From NCBI RefSeq assembly GCF_000227745.2, contig NC_018012.1, positions 2,092,501-2,156,500 of the forward strand: a stretch of 64,000 nt of DNA, read 5' to 3'. The notes beneath the pieces are model-generated. The model was not told the origin of the DNA and did not search any database. It worked only from the letters and a program-made list of their open reading frames with translations. The first letter of the stretch is position 1. Each line of letters begins with the position of its first letter. The DNA comes from Thiocystis violascens DSM 198. GTDB taxonomy: Bacteria; Pseudomonadota; Gammaproteobacteria; Chromatiales; Chromatiaceae. Positions 28,986 to 39,100 of the stretch are shown here, piece after piece. The position numbers and the translations under genes are program-made.

Positions 28986-30326
28986 CTATTCCTCCTTCAA
29001 CCCCAACGCGATGCGATCGGTAATCGGCCGGATCAGATACTCGAAAAACGTCCGCTCGCCGGTCTTGATCATCACATCCGCCGGCATCCCCGGTAGCAGC
29101 GTCAGCCCGCGCAAGGTTTCCATCCCCTCCGGCGTCACCTGAATCCGCGCCAGATAATAGGGCATGCCCGTCTGCGGATCGGTCAGCCGGTCGCCCGAGA
29201 TCGTCTGCACCGTCCCGAACACCGTCGGCGTCACCCGCGCATTGAACGCCGAAAACCGAATCTCCGCCTTCAGCCCCGGAATCACCTGATCGATATCCTG
29301 CGGCTGCACCCGCGTCTCGACGATCAGCGGCTCGCCCTCCGGAATAAGATCCAGAATCGGATCGCCAGGACGCAGCACCCCGCCCACCGTATGGATCTTC
29401 ATCCCCACCACCGCCCCACTCGTCGGGGCCAGCACCACGGTGCGATCCAGCGCGCTTTCCAGGGCGCGCATCCGCTCGCGCAGATCCGACAGCTCGGTCT
29501 GATCCGCGCGCAGTTGCTCCACCACCTCGCTCGTGAACACGCGGCGCACCTGAGCGATCTGCAATTGCGTCTCGCCGATCTTCACCCGCGACGCGGCGAT
29601 CGACGACAGATGTTCCGCCCGTTCGCCCTCCAGCTCGGCCGCCAGACGTTCCCACTCGCGCAAGCGGCTCTTATCGCCCAGCCCCTTCGCGAACAGCGAC
29701 TTCAGACCGTCGATCTCCTCCTGATACAACCCGATCCGTTTCGCCTTGCTCGCTGCCAGGCTTTCCAGACCGCGGATCTGCTCCTCCAACTGCTCGACCC
29801 GCTGTCCCAACACGCCCACCTCGCCCGCCATTGCCTGATGACGCGCCTGGAAGACCCGCTCCTGACCGGTCATCGCCTCCTCGACCCTGGGGTCATCCTT
29901 CGCCGCCAGCAGATCCTCCGGAAAGGCCACCTTCTCGGCCCCATCCCGCTCCGCGATCAAGCGTGCTTCCTCCGCCCGGCGTGCCAGAAACTTCCCGCGC
30001 GCGATCTCCAGTTGCGCCCGCGACTCGGTATCGTCGATGCGCAGCAACACCGCGCCCTTCTGGACCGCGTCGCCCTCGCGCACCAGGATCTCGCTCACGA
30101 TCCCGCCTTCCAGATGCTGCACCGTCTTGCGCGACGACTCCACCGTCACCACCCCAGGCGCCACCGCCGCGCTATCGATCGGCGCGAACGCGGCCCACAC
30201 CCCGAAACCGCCCAGCCCCGCCAGCAGCACCAGCAAGCCCAGCATACGCTCCGGCCCATCGCTCGTGCGCAGATCGGGAATCGCCGGTTCCGGCGCCAGG
30301 GTTTTGGGAACAACGTTAATATCCAA
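28986..30326 (-). CDS. HlyD-family type I secretion periplasmic adaptor
   Basis: A membrane fusion protein linking an ABC exporter to an outer membrane TolC-type channel. The 446-residue product has a cytoplasmic start, one span (LGLLVLLAGLGGFGVWAAFA), a β-barrel/lipoyl half (SRKTVQHLEGGIVSEILVRE), a long coiled-coil hairpin (~90-290) and the second lipoyl half (VVLAPTSGAVVGMKIHTVGG) ending in the conserved PGMPADVMIKTGERTFFEYL. The start is TTG at 30326, backed by AGGAGG nine bases upstream (complement of 30336-30341). The partner ABC gene is upstream on the same strand; no TolC gene is in the window. Confidence 0.93.
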   Translation of the reverse strand: MDINVVPKTLAPEPAIPDLRTSDGPERMLGLLVLLAGLGGFGVWAAFAPIDSAAVAPGVVTVESSRKTVQHLEGGIVSEILVREGDAVQKGAVLLRIDDTESRAQLEIARGKFLARRAEEARLIAERDGAEKVAFPEDLLAAKDDPRVEEAMTGQERVFQARHQAMAGEVGVLGQRVEQLEEQIRGLESLAASKAKRIGLYQEEIDGLKSLFAKGLGDKSRLREWERLAAELEGERAEHLSSIAASRVKIGETQLQIAQVRRVFTSEVVEQLRADQTELSDLRERMRALESALDRTVVLAPTSGAVVGMKIHTVGGVLRPGDPILDLIPEGEPLIVETRVQPQDIDQVIPGLKAEIRFSAFNARVTPTVFGTVQTISGDRLTDPQTGMPYYLARIQVTPEGMETLRGLTLLPGMPADVMIKTGERTFFEYLIRPITDRIALGLKEE

Positions 30327-30383
30327 GGCAATGCGCCTCCTGAAAAATCGAAAATTCTGGGTGATACTGCAATCTTGAGCGAT

Positions 30384-30683
30384 CTATTGGGGTGCCGTCG
30401 AGCGGGATGACCGAGCGAGGCGTGACACTTCAGCCCAATCGCCGCGCATCATCGCCTCCTTCTTCCGGCGGCTCCACCCTTTGATCCGCCGTTCGCTGGC
30501 AAGTGCCTCCAAACGGCTCGGAAAATCTTGCGAAAACACCAGATCGACCGGACGGCGGGAAAAGGTATAGCAACCTGGAATCGCCCCCGTCACATGTTGA
30601 GCGATCCGTCTTTCCAATTGATCGGTATGACCGGTGTAATAGCTGCCATCCGCGCATCGGAGAATGTAAACCCAAAAACTCAT
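30384..30683 (-). CDS. GIY-YIG nuclease family protein
   Basis: About 99 residues of the UvrC/Slx1-like GIY-YIG fold: FWVYILRCADGSYYTGHTDQ with the two Tyr motifs (YIL, YTG), RIAQHVTGAI with the Arg/His, and the ERRIKGWSRRKKEAM segment. It belongs to the small stand-alone group (YhbQ/YazA-like), whose cellular role is unclear. AGGAGG seven bases before ATG 30683 fixes the start. It sits between the ABC and HlyD genes of a type I exporter, an unusual place. Confidence 0.9.
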   Translation of the reverse strand: MSFWVYILRCADGSYYTGHTDQLERRIAQHVTGAIPGCYTFSRRPVDLVFSQDFPSRLEALASERRIKGWSRRKKEAMMRGDWAEVSRLARSSRSTAPQ

Positions 30684-30743
30684 CGAGCAGCCTCCTTGAT
30701 TGCGATGTGAAATTGCAGTCAACCAGCCAACCAACTAGCCAGC

Positions 30744-31240
30744 CAGCAGAACATCCGTAGGATTTCCCGTTCGTCCTGAGGCACTCGAAGGACGGACGGG
30801 AAATCCGGGCCTCGGCGCGTGAAGCCGTTCATGGTTCGACAAACTCACCACGAACGGCTTCAGGCAAGCCTTGCACGGGATTCAGACCAGCCAACCAGCC
30901 AACCAGCCAACCAGCCAACCAACCAGCCAGCAGAACATCCGTAGGATTTCCCGTTCGTCCTGAGGCACTCGAAGGACGGACGGGAAATCCGGGCCTCGGC
31001 GCGTGAAGCCGTTCATGGTTCGACAAACTCACCACGAACGGCTTCAGGCAAGCCTTGCACGGGATTCAGACCAGCCAGCCAACCAGCCAACCAGCCAACC
31101 AGCAGAACATCCGTAGGATTTCCCGTTCGTCCTGAGGCACTCGAAGGACGGACGGGAAATCCGGGCCTCGGAGCGTGAAGCCGTTCATGGTTCGACCCTT
31201 CGACTCCGCTCAGGGCTCACCACGAACGGCTTCAGGCAAA
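30744..31240. repeat. Three tandem large repeats (period about 171-185 bp)
   Basis: Each unit begins cagcagaacatccgtaggat (30744, 30929, 31100). It contains the ttcccgttcgtcc/ggacgggaaatcc hairpin, then gcgtgaagccgttcatggtt paired with caccacgaacggcttcag, and runs into an accagcca microsatellite whose copy number explains the different periods. It separates the GIY-YIG and ABC genes. No gene supported. Confidence 0.92.
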
Positions 31241-31267
31241 CCAACCAACCTCAAACCCCAAACCCCC

Positions 31268-33022
31268 TCACCCCACCGCCATACTCGTCCCCGGCACGCT
31301 ACTCACCGCCGTCGGCCGCGCGAACTGCGGCAACACCTGCTCGCGTGGCGCGAACAAATGCAACATCCCTTCGCGCAACACCAGAATCTTATCCACCCCA
31401 TTCAACACGCTCGGACGATGCGTGATGATGAACACCGTCGACCCCTCCGACTTCAACTGCGCGATCGCCCGCACCAGCGCCGCCTCGCCCTGCTCGTCCA
31501 GATTGGAATTCGGCTCGTCCAGCACCACCAGCACCGGCTGCCCATACATCGCCCGCGCCAAACCGATCCGCTGCCGCTGCCCGCCCGACAGCACCGCCCC
31601 GCCCACGCCCACCGGCGTGTCGTAGCCCTTCGGCAGACCCAGAATCATCTCGTGCACCCCCGCACGCTGCGCCGCCGCCACCACCTTCTGCGCATCCACC
31701 GTTCCGAAACGCGCGATATTCTCGCTCACCGTCCCGTCGAACAGCTCGATATCCTGCGGCAGATACCCGATGTGCGGCCCCAGATCCTCCCGATTCCAGC
31801 GGCTGATCTCCGCCCCATCCAAACGCACCGCGCCCGCCGCGGACGGCCACACCCCCAGCATCACCCGCGCCAGGGTCGACTTGCCCGCCGCGCTCGGCCC
31901 GATCACCCCGATCACCTCGCCCGGCTCCACCTCGAAACTGATCCGCTTCAACACCGCCACGTTCGACCCCGGCGGCGCCGCCACCACCTCCTGGAAGCTG
32001 ACCTGTCCGGTCGGATCCGGCAGGCGCATATTCACCGCCCGCGCCGGCACCGACTGCAACAGATTCCGCAGCCGGTCATAGGCCGTGCGCGCCGTCAAAA
32101 ACCCTTTCCAGGAATTAATCAGCATATCGATCGGCGCCAGCGCCCGCCCCATCAGGATCGAGCCCGCGATCATCACGCCCGGCGTCACGATCTGCTGAAT
32201 CGCCAGATAGGCGCCGACGCCCAGAATCAGCGACTGCAGCGTAATCCGAATCGTCTTACTCGCATTGATCAGCAGCCCCGCCCGATCGCTCGCCAGCGAC
32301 TGCAGTTTCAGCATCGCCACATGCTGCGCCAGCCAGCGCCGATGGACATTGCCCAGCATCCCCATCGACTCCAGCGCCTCCGCGTTGCGCAGATTGCCCT
32401 GGAGATAATTATTGCTCGCCACCGCCTGCCGATTCGCCATCGCCAGCGGCTTGCTCGTCGTCAACTCGTTCGCGATCGCCAGCCCGATCAGGATCAGCGC
32501 CCCGCCCACCGCCAGCCAGCCGATCATCGGATGCATCAGGAACAGCACCGCCATATAGACCGGAATCCAGGGCGCGTCGAAAAACCCGAACAGCCCATGT
32601 CCGGTCAGAAACTGTCGCAGCGCCGTCAGATCCTGGATTGGCTGAATCCCCGTCTGCCCGCCCCCGCGCAGATTCGCATCGAACATCGCCGCGAACAGCC
32701 GTCCGTTCAGCGCCATATCCAGCCGCGCGCTCACCCGCACCAGAATCCGCGAGCGCACCAATTCCAGCGCCCCCATCATCGCGTACAGCCCCACCACCAG
32801 CAGCGTCAGCACCAGCAGCGTCATCGCGCTCCCGCTCGCCAGCACCCGGTCATAGACCTGCAGCATATACAGCGCCGGCACCAGCAGCAGCAGATTGATG
32901 AAGGCGCTGAACAGACCGGTATAAATGAAGGAATTACGGCTCGCCTGCAACACGGCGCGCAGTTCGTCGACAGGACGGGAATGCTTGTTCACGAGGGGAT
33001 ACCAGAGGTTATGTAAAGACAA
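31268..33022 (-). CDS. Type I secretion ABC transporter permease/ATPase (PrtD-like)
   Basis: The inner membrane exporter of a type I secretion system. It is 584 residues with an N-terminal six-span permease (~25-310) and an ATPase with Walker A GPSAAGKSTLARVMLG, signature VLSGGQRQRIGLARAM, Walker B VLVVLDEPNSNLD and the switch His in VFIITHRPS. There is no C39-like peptidase domain in front, as in PrtD/RsaD exporters of RTX proteases and S-layers. The start at 33022 is TTG; GTG ten residues in is an alternative. The likely cargo is the repeat protein at 36176. Confidence 0.93.
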   Translation of the reverse strand: MSLHNLWYPLVNKHSRPVDELRAVLQASRNSFIYTGLFSAFINLLLLVPALYMLQVYDRVLASGSAMTLLVLTLLVVGLYAMMGALELVRSRILVRVSARLDMALNGRLFAAMFDANLRGGGQTGIQPIQDLTALRQFLTGHGLFGFFDAPWIPVYMAVLFLMHPMIGWLAVGGALILIGLAIANELTTSKPLAMANRQAVASNNYLQGNLRNAEALESMGMLGNVHRRWLAQHVAMLKLQSLASDRAGLLINASKTIRITLQSLILGVGAYLAIQQIVTPGVMIAGSILMGRALAPIDMLINSWKGFLTARTAYDRLRNLLQSVPARAVNMRLPDPTGQVSFQEVVAAPPGSNVAVLKRISFEVEPGEVIGVIGPSAAGKSTLARVMLGVWPSAAGAVRLDGAEISRWNREDLGPHIGYLPQDIELFDGTVSENIARFGTVDAQKVVAAAQRAGVHEMILGLPKGYDTPVGVGGAVLSGGQRQRIGLARAMYGQPVLVVLDEPNSNLDEQGEAALVRAIAQLKSEGSTVFIITHRPSVLNGVDKILVLREGMLHLFAPREQVLPQFARPTAVSSVPGTSMAVG

Positions 33023-33239
33023 GCGAGCGCGTTCACGGATTGCGGGCGACCCCGCAACCCGGAGAGGAAAAGGCGGAATCGGCGAAAACCCGCCATCCCA
33101 AAGCCAAGCGGCAATCGGCCTCCGTCCCGAGTTTCCTTAAGGGAAGCGTACCGTAAGGAACGGCACGGCACCTGACCGCGCTCACGAATGCCGGGCATCA
33201 TACCAAAACCCCACGCGCCCGTCAGGGCAAAAGGTGTGC

Positions 33240-33790
33240 GCCGAGCCGCCCGCCCGTCCGACGCCCTCTGCCCGAAGCCGTTCGTGGCGAGGCCCTCGAA
33301 CCATGAACGGCTTCACGCGCCGAGGCCCGGATTTCCCGTCCGTCCTTCGACCCTTCGACAAGCTCAGGACTCAGGACGAACGGGAAATCCACCGAGCGTT
33401 TGACCGACCGTCCGTCTGACGCCCTCTGCCCAAAGCCGTTCGTGGCGAGCCCAAAGCCGTTCGCGGTGTGCCTGAAGCCGTTCGCGGTGTGCCCAAAGCC
33501 GTTCGTGGCGAGCCCAAAGCCGTTCGTGGTGAGTTTGAAGCCGTTCGTGGTGAGGCTCTCGAACCATGAACGGCTTCACGCGCCGAGGCCCAACCACCCG
33601 ACGAACCGACGCCCTCGCCCAAAGCCATGCGCGGTCTCCCCAAAGCCATGCGCGGTCTCCCCAAAGCCGTTCGCGGTCTCCCCAAAGCCGTTCGTGGTGA
33701 GCCTGAAGCCGTTCGTGGTGAGGCCCTCGAACCACGAACGGCTTCACGCGCCGATGCCAGCTATCCCGCCCCCCTCGACAAGCCTGCCTC
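33240..33790. repeat. Family-1 repeat array invaded by IS copy 3
   Basis: Several blocks of gaagccgttcgtggcgag and variants (aaagccgttcgcggtgtg, aaagccatgcgcggtctc), inverted arms gaaccatgaacggcttc, and ggatttcccgtccgtcc with gaacgggaaatcc. The array ends in cgacaagcctgcctca where the IS begins; the tag resumes after it as agcgaagccaaaagg, so the IS interrupts a repeat tag. No gene between 33023 and 33791. Confidence 0.88.
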
Positions 33791-33791
33791 A

Positions 33792-34986
33792 GAGGGTGTA
33801 GACAAAAATAATTGAGCTGCTATTTGTATACCAGTCTACAACTGAGCTGGTGTGCGCTGATGTCGAAAGCTGGTCGTCCCCCCAAGATTCACGAGGCGGA
33901 GCAAGCGGTATTGCGTCAAATTGTCACGGATCGCCCGACCTCCACGCTGTCAGAGATTGCCCGGGAACTCGCGGCACGGACGGGAATCGAGGCTCATGAA
34001 GCAACGATTCGCAAGTCCTTGCGGGAGGCGGGCGTCACGCGCCTCCGGGGCGAGAGTGGTCTCGAGGCGCAAGCGCGCGCAACGCCGCGTCGGTATGGGT
34101 ATACGGATGCGCATCGTCGCCACGACCCCGACCAAAGCTACCCAAGTTGTCTGACCGATGCGGAGTGGGACTTGGTCGCCGCTCTCTTTGAGAGTGCCGG
34201 GCGGGCGGGGTCAACCGCCCCGCGTGTCGCGCCGGAGCATCCTGGAGGCGTGTTGCTACGTGGTGCGCACGGGGTGCGCGTGGCGGATGCTGCCGCACGA
34301 TTTCGCGCCTTGGCAGAATGTCTACAAGACGTTTCGCCGTTGGAGTGCGGCTGGGAAGTTTGAGCAGATGCATGATCGACTGCGGGGGCAATGGCGCGAA
34401 CGCGAGGGGCGTGAGATCGCGCCGACGGCGGCGGTGCTGGATGCGCAATCGACCCGCGGCTCGCCGCAGGGTGGACCGAGCGGCTTTGATGCGGGCAAGC
34501 AGGTCAAGGGGCGCAAGCGCAGCCTGGTGGTCGATACCTTGGGGTTCGTGTTGGCGGTGAGCGTGGTCGCGGCCAATCTTCAGGACCGCGATGCCGCCTC
34601 GGGCGCCGTCGCTGACGCGGCCGCCAAGTACCCCCAGATCAACACGCTGTTTGTCGATAGCGCCTACGCCGGTCAATTTGCCCAAACCACCGAGCAGACC
34701 CACGCGATCCGCGTGGAAGTCGTGCGCCATCCAGCCAACAAAAGCGTTGGCTCCTGGCACGTGGACGGGGCGCCTGACCGAGTGGTGATCGCCAACGCCG
34801 ACGGCTTCGTTCCGCTGCCGAAGCGCTGGGTTGTCGAGCGCACCCATGCGTGGAATGAGCGTGCCCGTCGATTGATCATGCATCATGACCGTCTGCCAGC
34901 GGTCTCCGAAACCTGGGTTTGGCTGGCGGAGGCGCGCATCCTGCTGCGGCGGTTGACCACAACGGTTTGATTTTGTCTACACCCTC
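33792..34986 (+). mobile_element. IS5/IS427-like insertion sequence, complete, 1195 bp (copy 3)
   Basis: Identical 16-bp inverted repeats to copy 2 and the same length. The flanking trinucleotides differ (TCA left, TAA right), so the target duplication is imperfect or has mutated. It is inserted in a family-1 tag. Confidence 0.92.
33860..34970 (+). pseudogene. IS5-family DDE transposase, one frameshift (copy 3)
   Basis: ATG 33860 opens MSKAGRPPKIHEAEQ with an intact six-C run. The frame continues through the IS630-like HTH and linker to LTDAEWDLVAALFE. An extra G near 34193 (gagaGtgcc versus gagatgcc in copy 2) then shifts it; the catalytic part continues in another frame to TGA 34968-34970. 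A programmed frameshift, known in the IS427 group, is possible, but no slippery A-run is present and copy 2 lacks the extra base, so decay is more likely. Confidence 0.82.
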
Positions 34987-36175
34987 TAAGCGAAGCCAAA
35001 AGGTTTTAACAGCTCATTAAAAATCCCATCAAAACCAATTATTTACCGACAAATTACAGCGATTTTCACACGCAATTCAGCGTATCGCCTCGCGCGCCTG
35101 CTGCAAACTCCGCGCATGCCGATCGCCCATAAAATCGAACCGCGCCCGCCGCCGGATCAAGCCGATGATCTCGATCGGGCGTGCGGGACGCGGCGGCAGT
35201 GTCACAACCAGCCCCTTGCGCCGCTTAGTCAGCCGAGCGTCACGTGGTCGAAAGCGGCGGCGTATCAAGATGACATCACGGTCTTGCGTGTCGAATTCCC
35301 CTGGTCTCGCGAGGCCTCAAGCCGGGTGGCGCGCAATGCCATCGACGATCTCGATTCGGCGTTCCAAGGCTTCTTTCGGCGCGTGAAGCGCGGCGTCAGC
35401 CGCTTCGATTCGCCGGCCACACCAATCAGCAAGCGCGCCGGGCGCTTCTTCGCCTCCGCCCTGGTCGACACCGAGGCGTACAACCCGCACGCACCGCTGG
35501 ACCCCTCGGTGGGCGTTGACTTCGGGATCGAGGTTGCATGAACTGTCGGACCAACTGACACGCACCGATCGCGTCATCGCCATCGAAGACCTGATTCAGA
35601 GACCCTTGATCCCCGAAAACCCCACAACCACTCCACCCGCCCCCCTCGAACCAAGACCGAGTTCACACATCGACTCTAAGGATTTCCCGCCCATCCCTTG
35701 CCCACCTTCCATCCCAACCCTATAATCCAGCCCTTGAAAAAGCCGCCGCGTCCCAGCCACCGCCAGCCAACCTCCCGCACCGGCCATTTGCGATAAAAAT
35801 ACAACAGCATCGCCCTCTGTCCCCGGAGAACGACAGTGCCCACAGGCCAAAAGATGAAGAAATATCATCACGCGCAACACATAACTTGCTTTCTGGCAAC
35901 ACTTGGGTAAAATACCACTCAGGCACGCGCCGTCTCGTAGTGTTTTTTGCCACAGGCTGGCTCCGGAGGCGTCTGCTCGTGGTATTGGCTCAACCAGGCA
36001 GTCGCCGACTGCTCACAACCAAGTAGAGACACTCAGTACCCAAATCATGCTTGCATCCGAGTGTTTTCCCTATGCTTACGCTTGTGCACGATCCCGGTTG
36101 CTGGTAGCTTCCGGGGACGCCGGCCGACCCGGTCTTCAGGTCTCTTTGTCACCCAACCTTTAAGGAATCCACACC
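34987..36175. other. Intergenic region before the S-layer-like gene
   Basis: 1.19 kb, AT-richer than its neighbours in places. Apart from the decayed TnpB listed separately, I see no supported gene. A minus-strand frame at 35077-35268 encodes 63 residues (RRKGLVVTLPPRPARPIEII) that I cannot assign. The promoter of the 36176 gene should be in the last ~500 bp. Confidence 0.5.
35223..35615 (+). pseudogene. Decayed IS200/IS605 TnpB (OrfB) remnant
   Basis: Two pieces are recognisable. The first has YQDDITVLRVEFPWSREASS, then AIDDLDSAFQGFFRRVKRG (the TnpB AYxxFFRRVK region) and FFASALVDTEAYNPHAPLDP leading to VGVDFGIEVA, the RuvC-I strand with its Asp. The second, in another frame from about 35537, has LHELSDQLTRTDRVIAIEDL, the RuvC-II strand with its Glu. 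The middle part between RuvC-I and RuvC-II is deleted and the zinc finger/RuvC-III end is missing. No tnpA or element ends seen. Confidence 0.75.
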
Positions 36176-39100
36176 ATGGCTCTCCAGACCTTCGACGCAA
36201 ATTATTACCTGGCCCAGAACGGCGATGTTGCGCAAGCAGTCAACGCCGGGTTCTTCACCGCCGAGCAGCATTACCTGATGTACGGCCAGTTCGAGGGACG
36301 CAACCCGAACGCCGTCTTCAATACCGCCGGCTACGTCGCCGCCAACCTCGATGTGGTCGGCGCGGTGCCCTCCGTCTTCAACTCCTATCTCCAGCACTTC
36401 GAGCTGTACGGCGTCACCGAGGGCCGCGCGCCCGGTGCCAACACCTTTGACGAAGCCGCCTACCTGGCCGCCAACACCGATGTCGCCGACGCCGTCGCCG
36501 CAGGCATCTTCACCAGCGGCTACGAGCACTTCGTCCTCTATGGCCAAGCCGAGGGTCGCCCGAACGGCGTCGTCGACGACGGCACCGGCGGGCAGACCTT
36601 CACGCTCACGACCAATCAGGACATCTTTAACGGCGGCGCCAACGCCGATATCATCCGCGGCGTCGCGGGCGTCCAAGTCGGTCAGCAGGACCAGACCACG
36701 CTGAATTCCTCCGACATCCTCGACGGCGGCGCGGGCGACGACAGCCTGGTGGTCAACATGACCGGCCCGCAGTACCTGGGCGGCGCCACTGTCAAAAACA
36801 TCGAAACCCTGCAGATCGGTACCAACCTGGCAAATGATGCCCTGACCGCGTTCGACATGAACGTCAACCAAGGGGCCTTCGAGGTGACGGGCGTCAACAC
36901 GCTCACCTACGACCAGATCACCACCAACGAGCGTCTGGTGGTACAAAATGTCGTGCCGGTCGCGGCGGGCGGGGTTTCCCCGACGCTGGTGTGGGCCAAT
37001 GAAGCCGGCTCTGCGGCAGGCACGATCGCAACCACTTATCGTCAAGCGACCATCGCGGGCACCGCCGACAACCAAGCGGTCGAGCTGAGAAACGTGGATG
37101 CGGCGCAACCGCTTTCCCAAGGCACCGATGACGGCACCCTGCTGATCGCGGGCGGCATGGAAACGATCACCATCACCTCCTCCGGCACCGTCGCCCAGAA
37201 CACCCTGAATAACGTTCAGGCGGTGAACGCTGGCGTCCTCAATGGCGTGATCTACAACGACGTTGGCACCGGCAACAACAACGTCAGAGCCGACGTGCTG
37301 TCCAACGGCACGCTGACCAAGGTCGTGCTGGAAGGCGACACCGCCATCGGCCGCGTCGCGGGCGTAGTCAGCGCGACCAATGGTCTGACCAATCGCGTCT
37401 GGGCTGCCTCCCCTGCTGCCGGTCTTGTTGATGGCGACCTGGGTCTCACCACCGCCGCCTCCTCGTCCAACCTGCTGTCGGTCGGCTCGCGCGTGACCGA
37501 GATCGATGCCACGACCATGACTGCGGCGGCCAACGTGCGCTTCACGGCAAAGACCGATGGCGCGGCCACCAACGTCACCTTCAAGGGCGGCGAAGCCGGC
37601 GACTATGCCGAGTTCGAGCTGGGCAACGTTACCGCGACCGGCAATGCCGGTGCTGACACCTTCGCCTTCATCACGCGGGCGGCGGGTGTCACCAACTCCA
37701 CCTACGGTTCTGGCGACACGATCGATGGCGGCGATGGCGCCGACACCCTGTTGCTCGGCATGAACGGGGTCGGCACCTACACGTTGAGCACCACCGAGTT
37801 CCAAAACACCACGGGGATTGACGTGTTGGATCTGCGTGGCGCTGTCAATACCGTCACCGTCTCGAGCACGCTCGTCGATGGCGCGGATGCCGGCAAGTTC
37901 GAGATTCACACTGACCGTGTGGTTCGCACGGCGGTGGATAATGCGCTTAACCCAGCCGCTGGCACCACCAATGGCACTGAGGACGCACTGGTCAACGTCA
38001 TTAACCTGACCGACCTGAGCGGCAGTCAAGGCGTGAAGTTTGTCGGCGGCTCCGGCTCCGATCGGCTCGTGCTCGATAACGCGGCGTTCAACCAGAACAT
38101 GGAATTGAACGGCGGCACCGAAGAGACCTCCGTCGGCAATGTGGCGGGCGACTACGATACTCTCACCGTGATCGATAATGCCGTGCTGGACCGGACCGAC
38201 ATTGCCAATGCCAGTAATTTCGAGGGACTGGTGCTGGTCGAAAGCGGCACGGGCAACACGACCTTCTCGCTGGAAATGACCGAAGCCTTCCTGCTGGCCA
38301 ACACCAAGGCAAGTGATCTCGTGTTCGCAACGACGAGCATCAATGACACCGTGTTCCAGATCGGCACCAACAATGCCGCCAACGGAAATGCATTGGAAGC
38401 GGGCGATGTGGTGTCCATCGACGTGACCGACCTCTTTAACACGGCCACGAATGCGGTCAAGGCATCGGTCGCTGCACGTTCGATCGATACCAATGTCTTG
38501 ACCGGCGCTGGCGTGACAGTGAATTACGTCTACAACGGCGTGACCTATGCCACCCTTGCCGCCTTGACAGCCGCATTACCCACTGTTGGGGCCGCTGCGG
38601 TGCTGAATGGCAACGATGCTGTCGGTCGAGTGGATGTGATGGGGTCGGCGGCGAATGTGGCCGGGGCGACGGGGATTGTCTTTACCTCCGGGGTTGGGCC
38701 ACAGGCGGTGCTTGGCACCAACAACAACGACACCTTTACCTTGTCGCAGGCCGATACGGTCACCGGCGGTGATGGCCTCGATACCGTGACTTTCAATGCA
38801 GGCTCTGGTGGAGCGCAGGTCACCTTGGGTGGTACGGGGGCTGACACTGTTACTCAAAATGTTTCAATTACCGATGGCGTGGGTATTTTGAACATGGCGG
38901 CAGGTGGCACCCTGAACATCGCGGCCAATTTCGGAGCAGCTTACGACATGAACGCCACAGCCGGCAATTATGTCTTTGGCGCAGCAACAACAGTCAATGT
39001 GACCGCTGTCCAAACTGGTTTGACGATCGAAAATGGCGCGACTGTGACAACTACTGCTTCGGCTGGTGGTACTTTCACTCTCGGAACGGGTGGGCAGACA

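Noticed and set aside
31175..33016. A 613-codon + strand frame opposite the ABC exporter gene
   Set aside because: It is the antisense shadow of a clear ABC transporter; the product is an Arg/His/Pro-rich low-complexity sequence.
34190..34200. Programmed ribosomal frameshift in the IS transposase
   Set aside because: No slippery run at the site, and the other copy lacks the extra base, so a plain indel is simpler.
36149..38029. A 626-codon minus-strand frame opposite the S-layer-like gene
   Set aside because: Antisense shadow with no recognisable domain; the + strand frame has clear repeats and a ribosome binding site.
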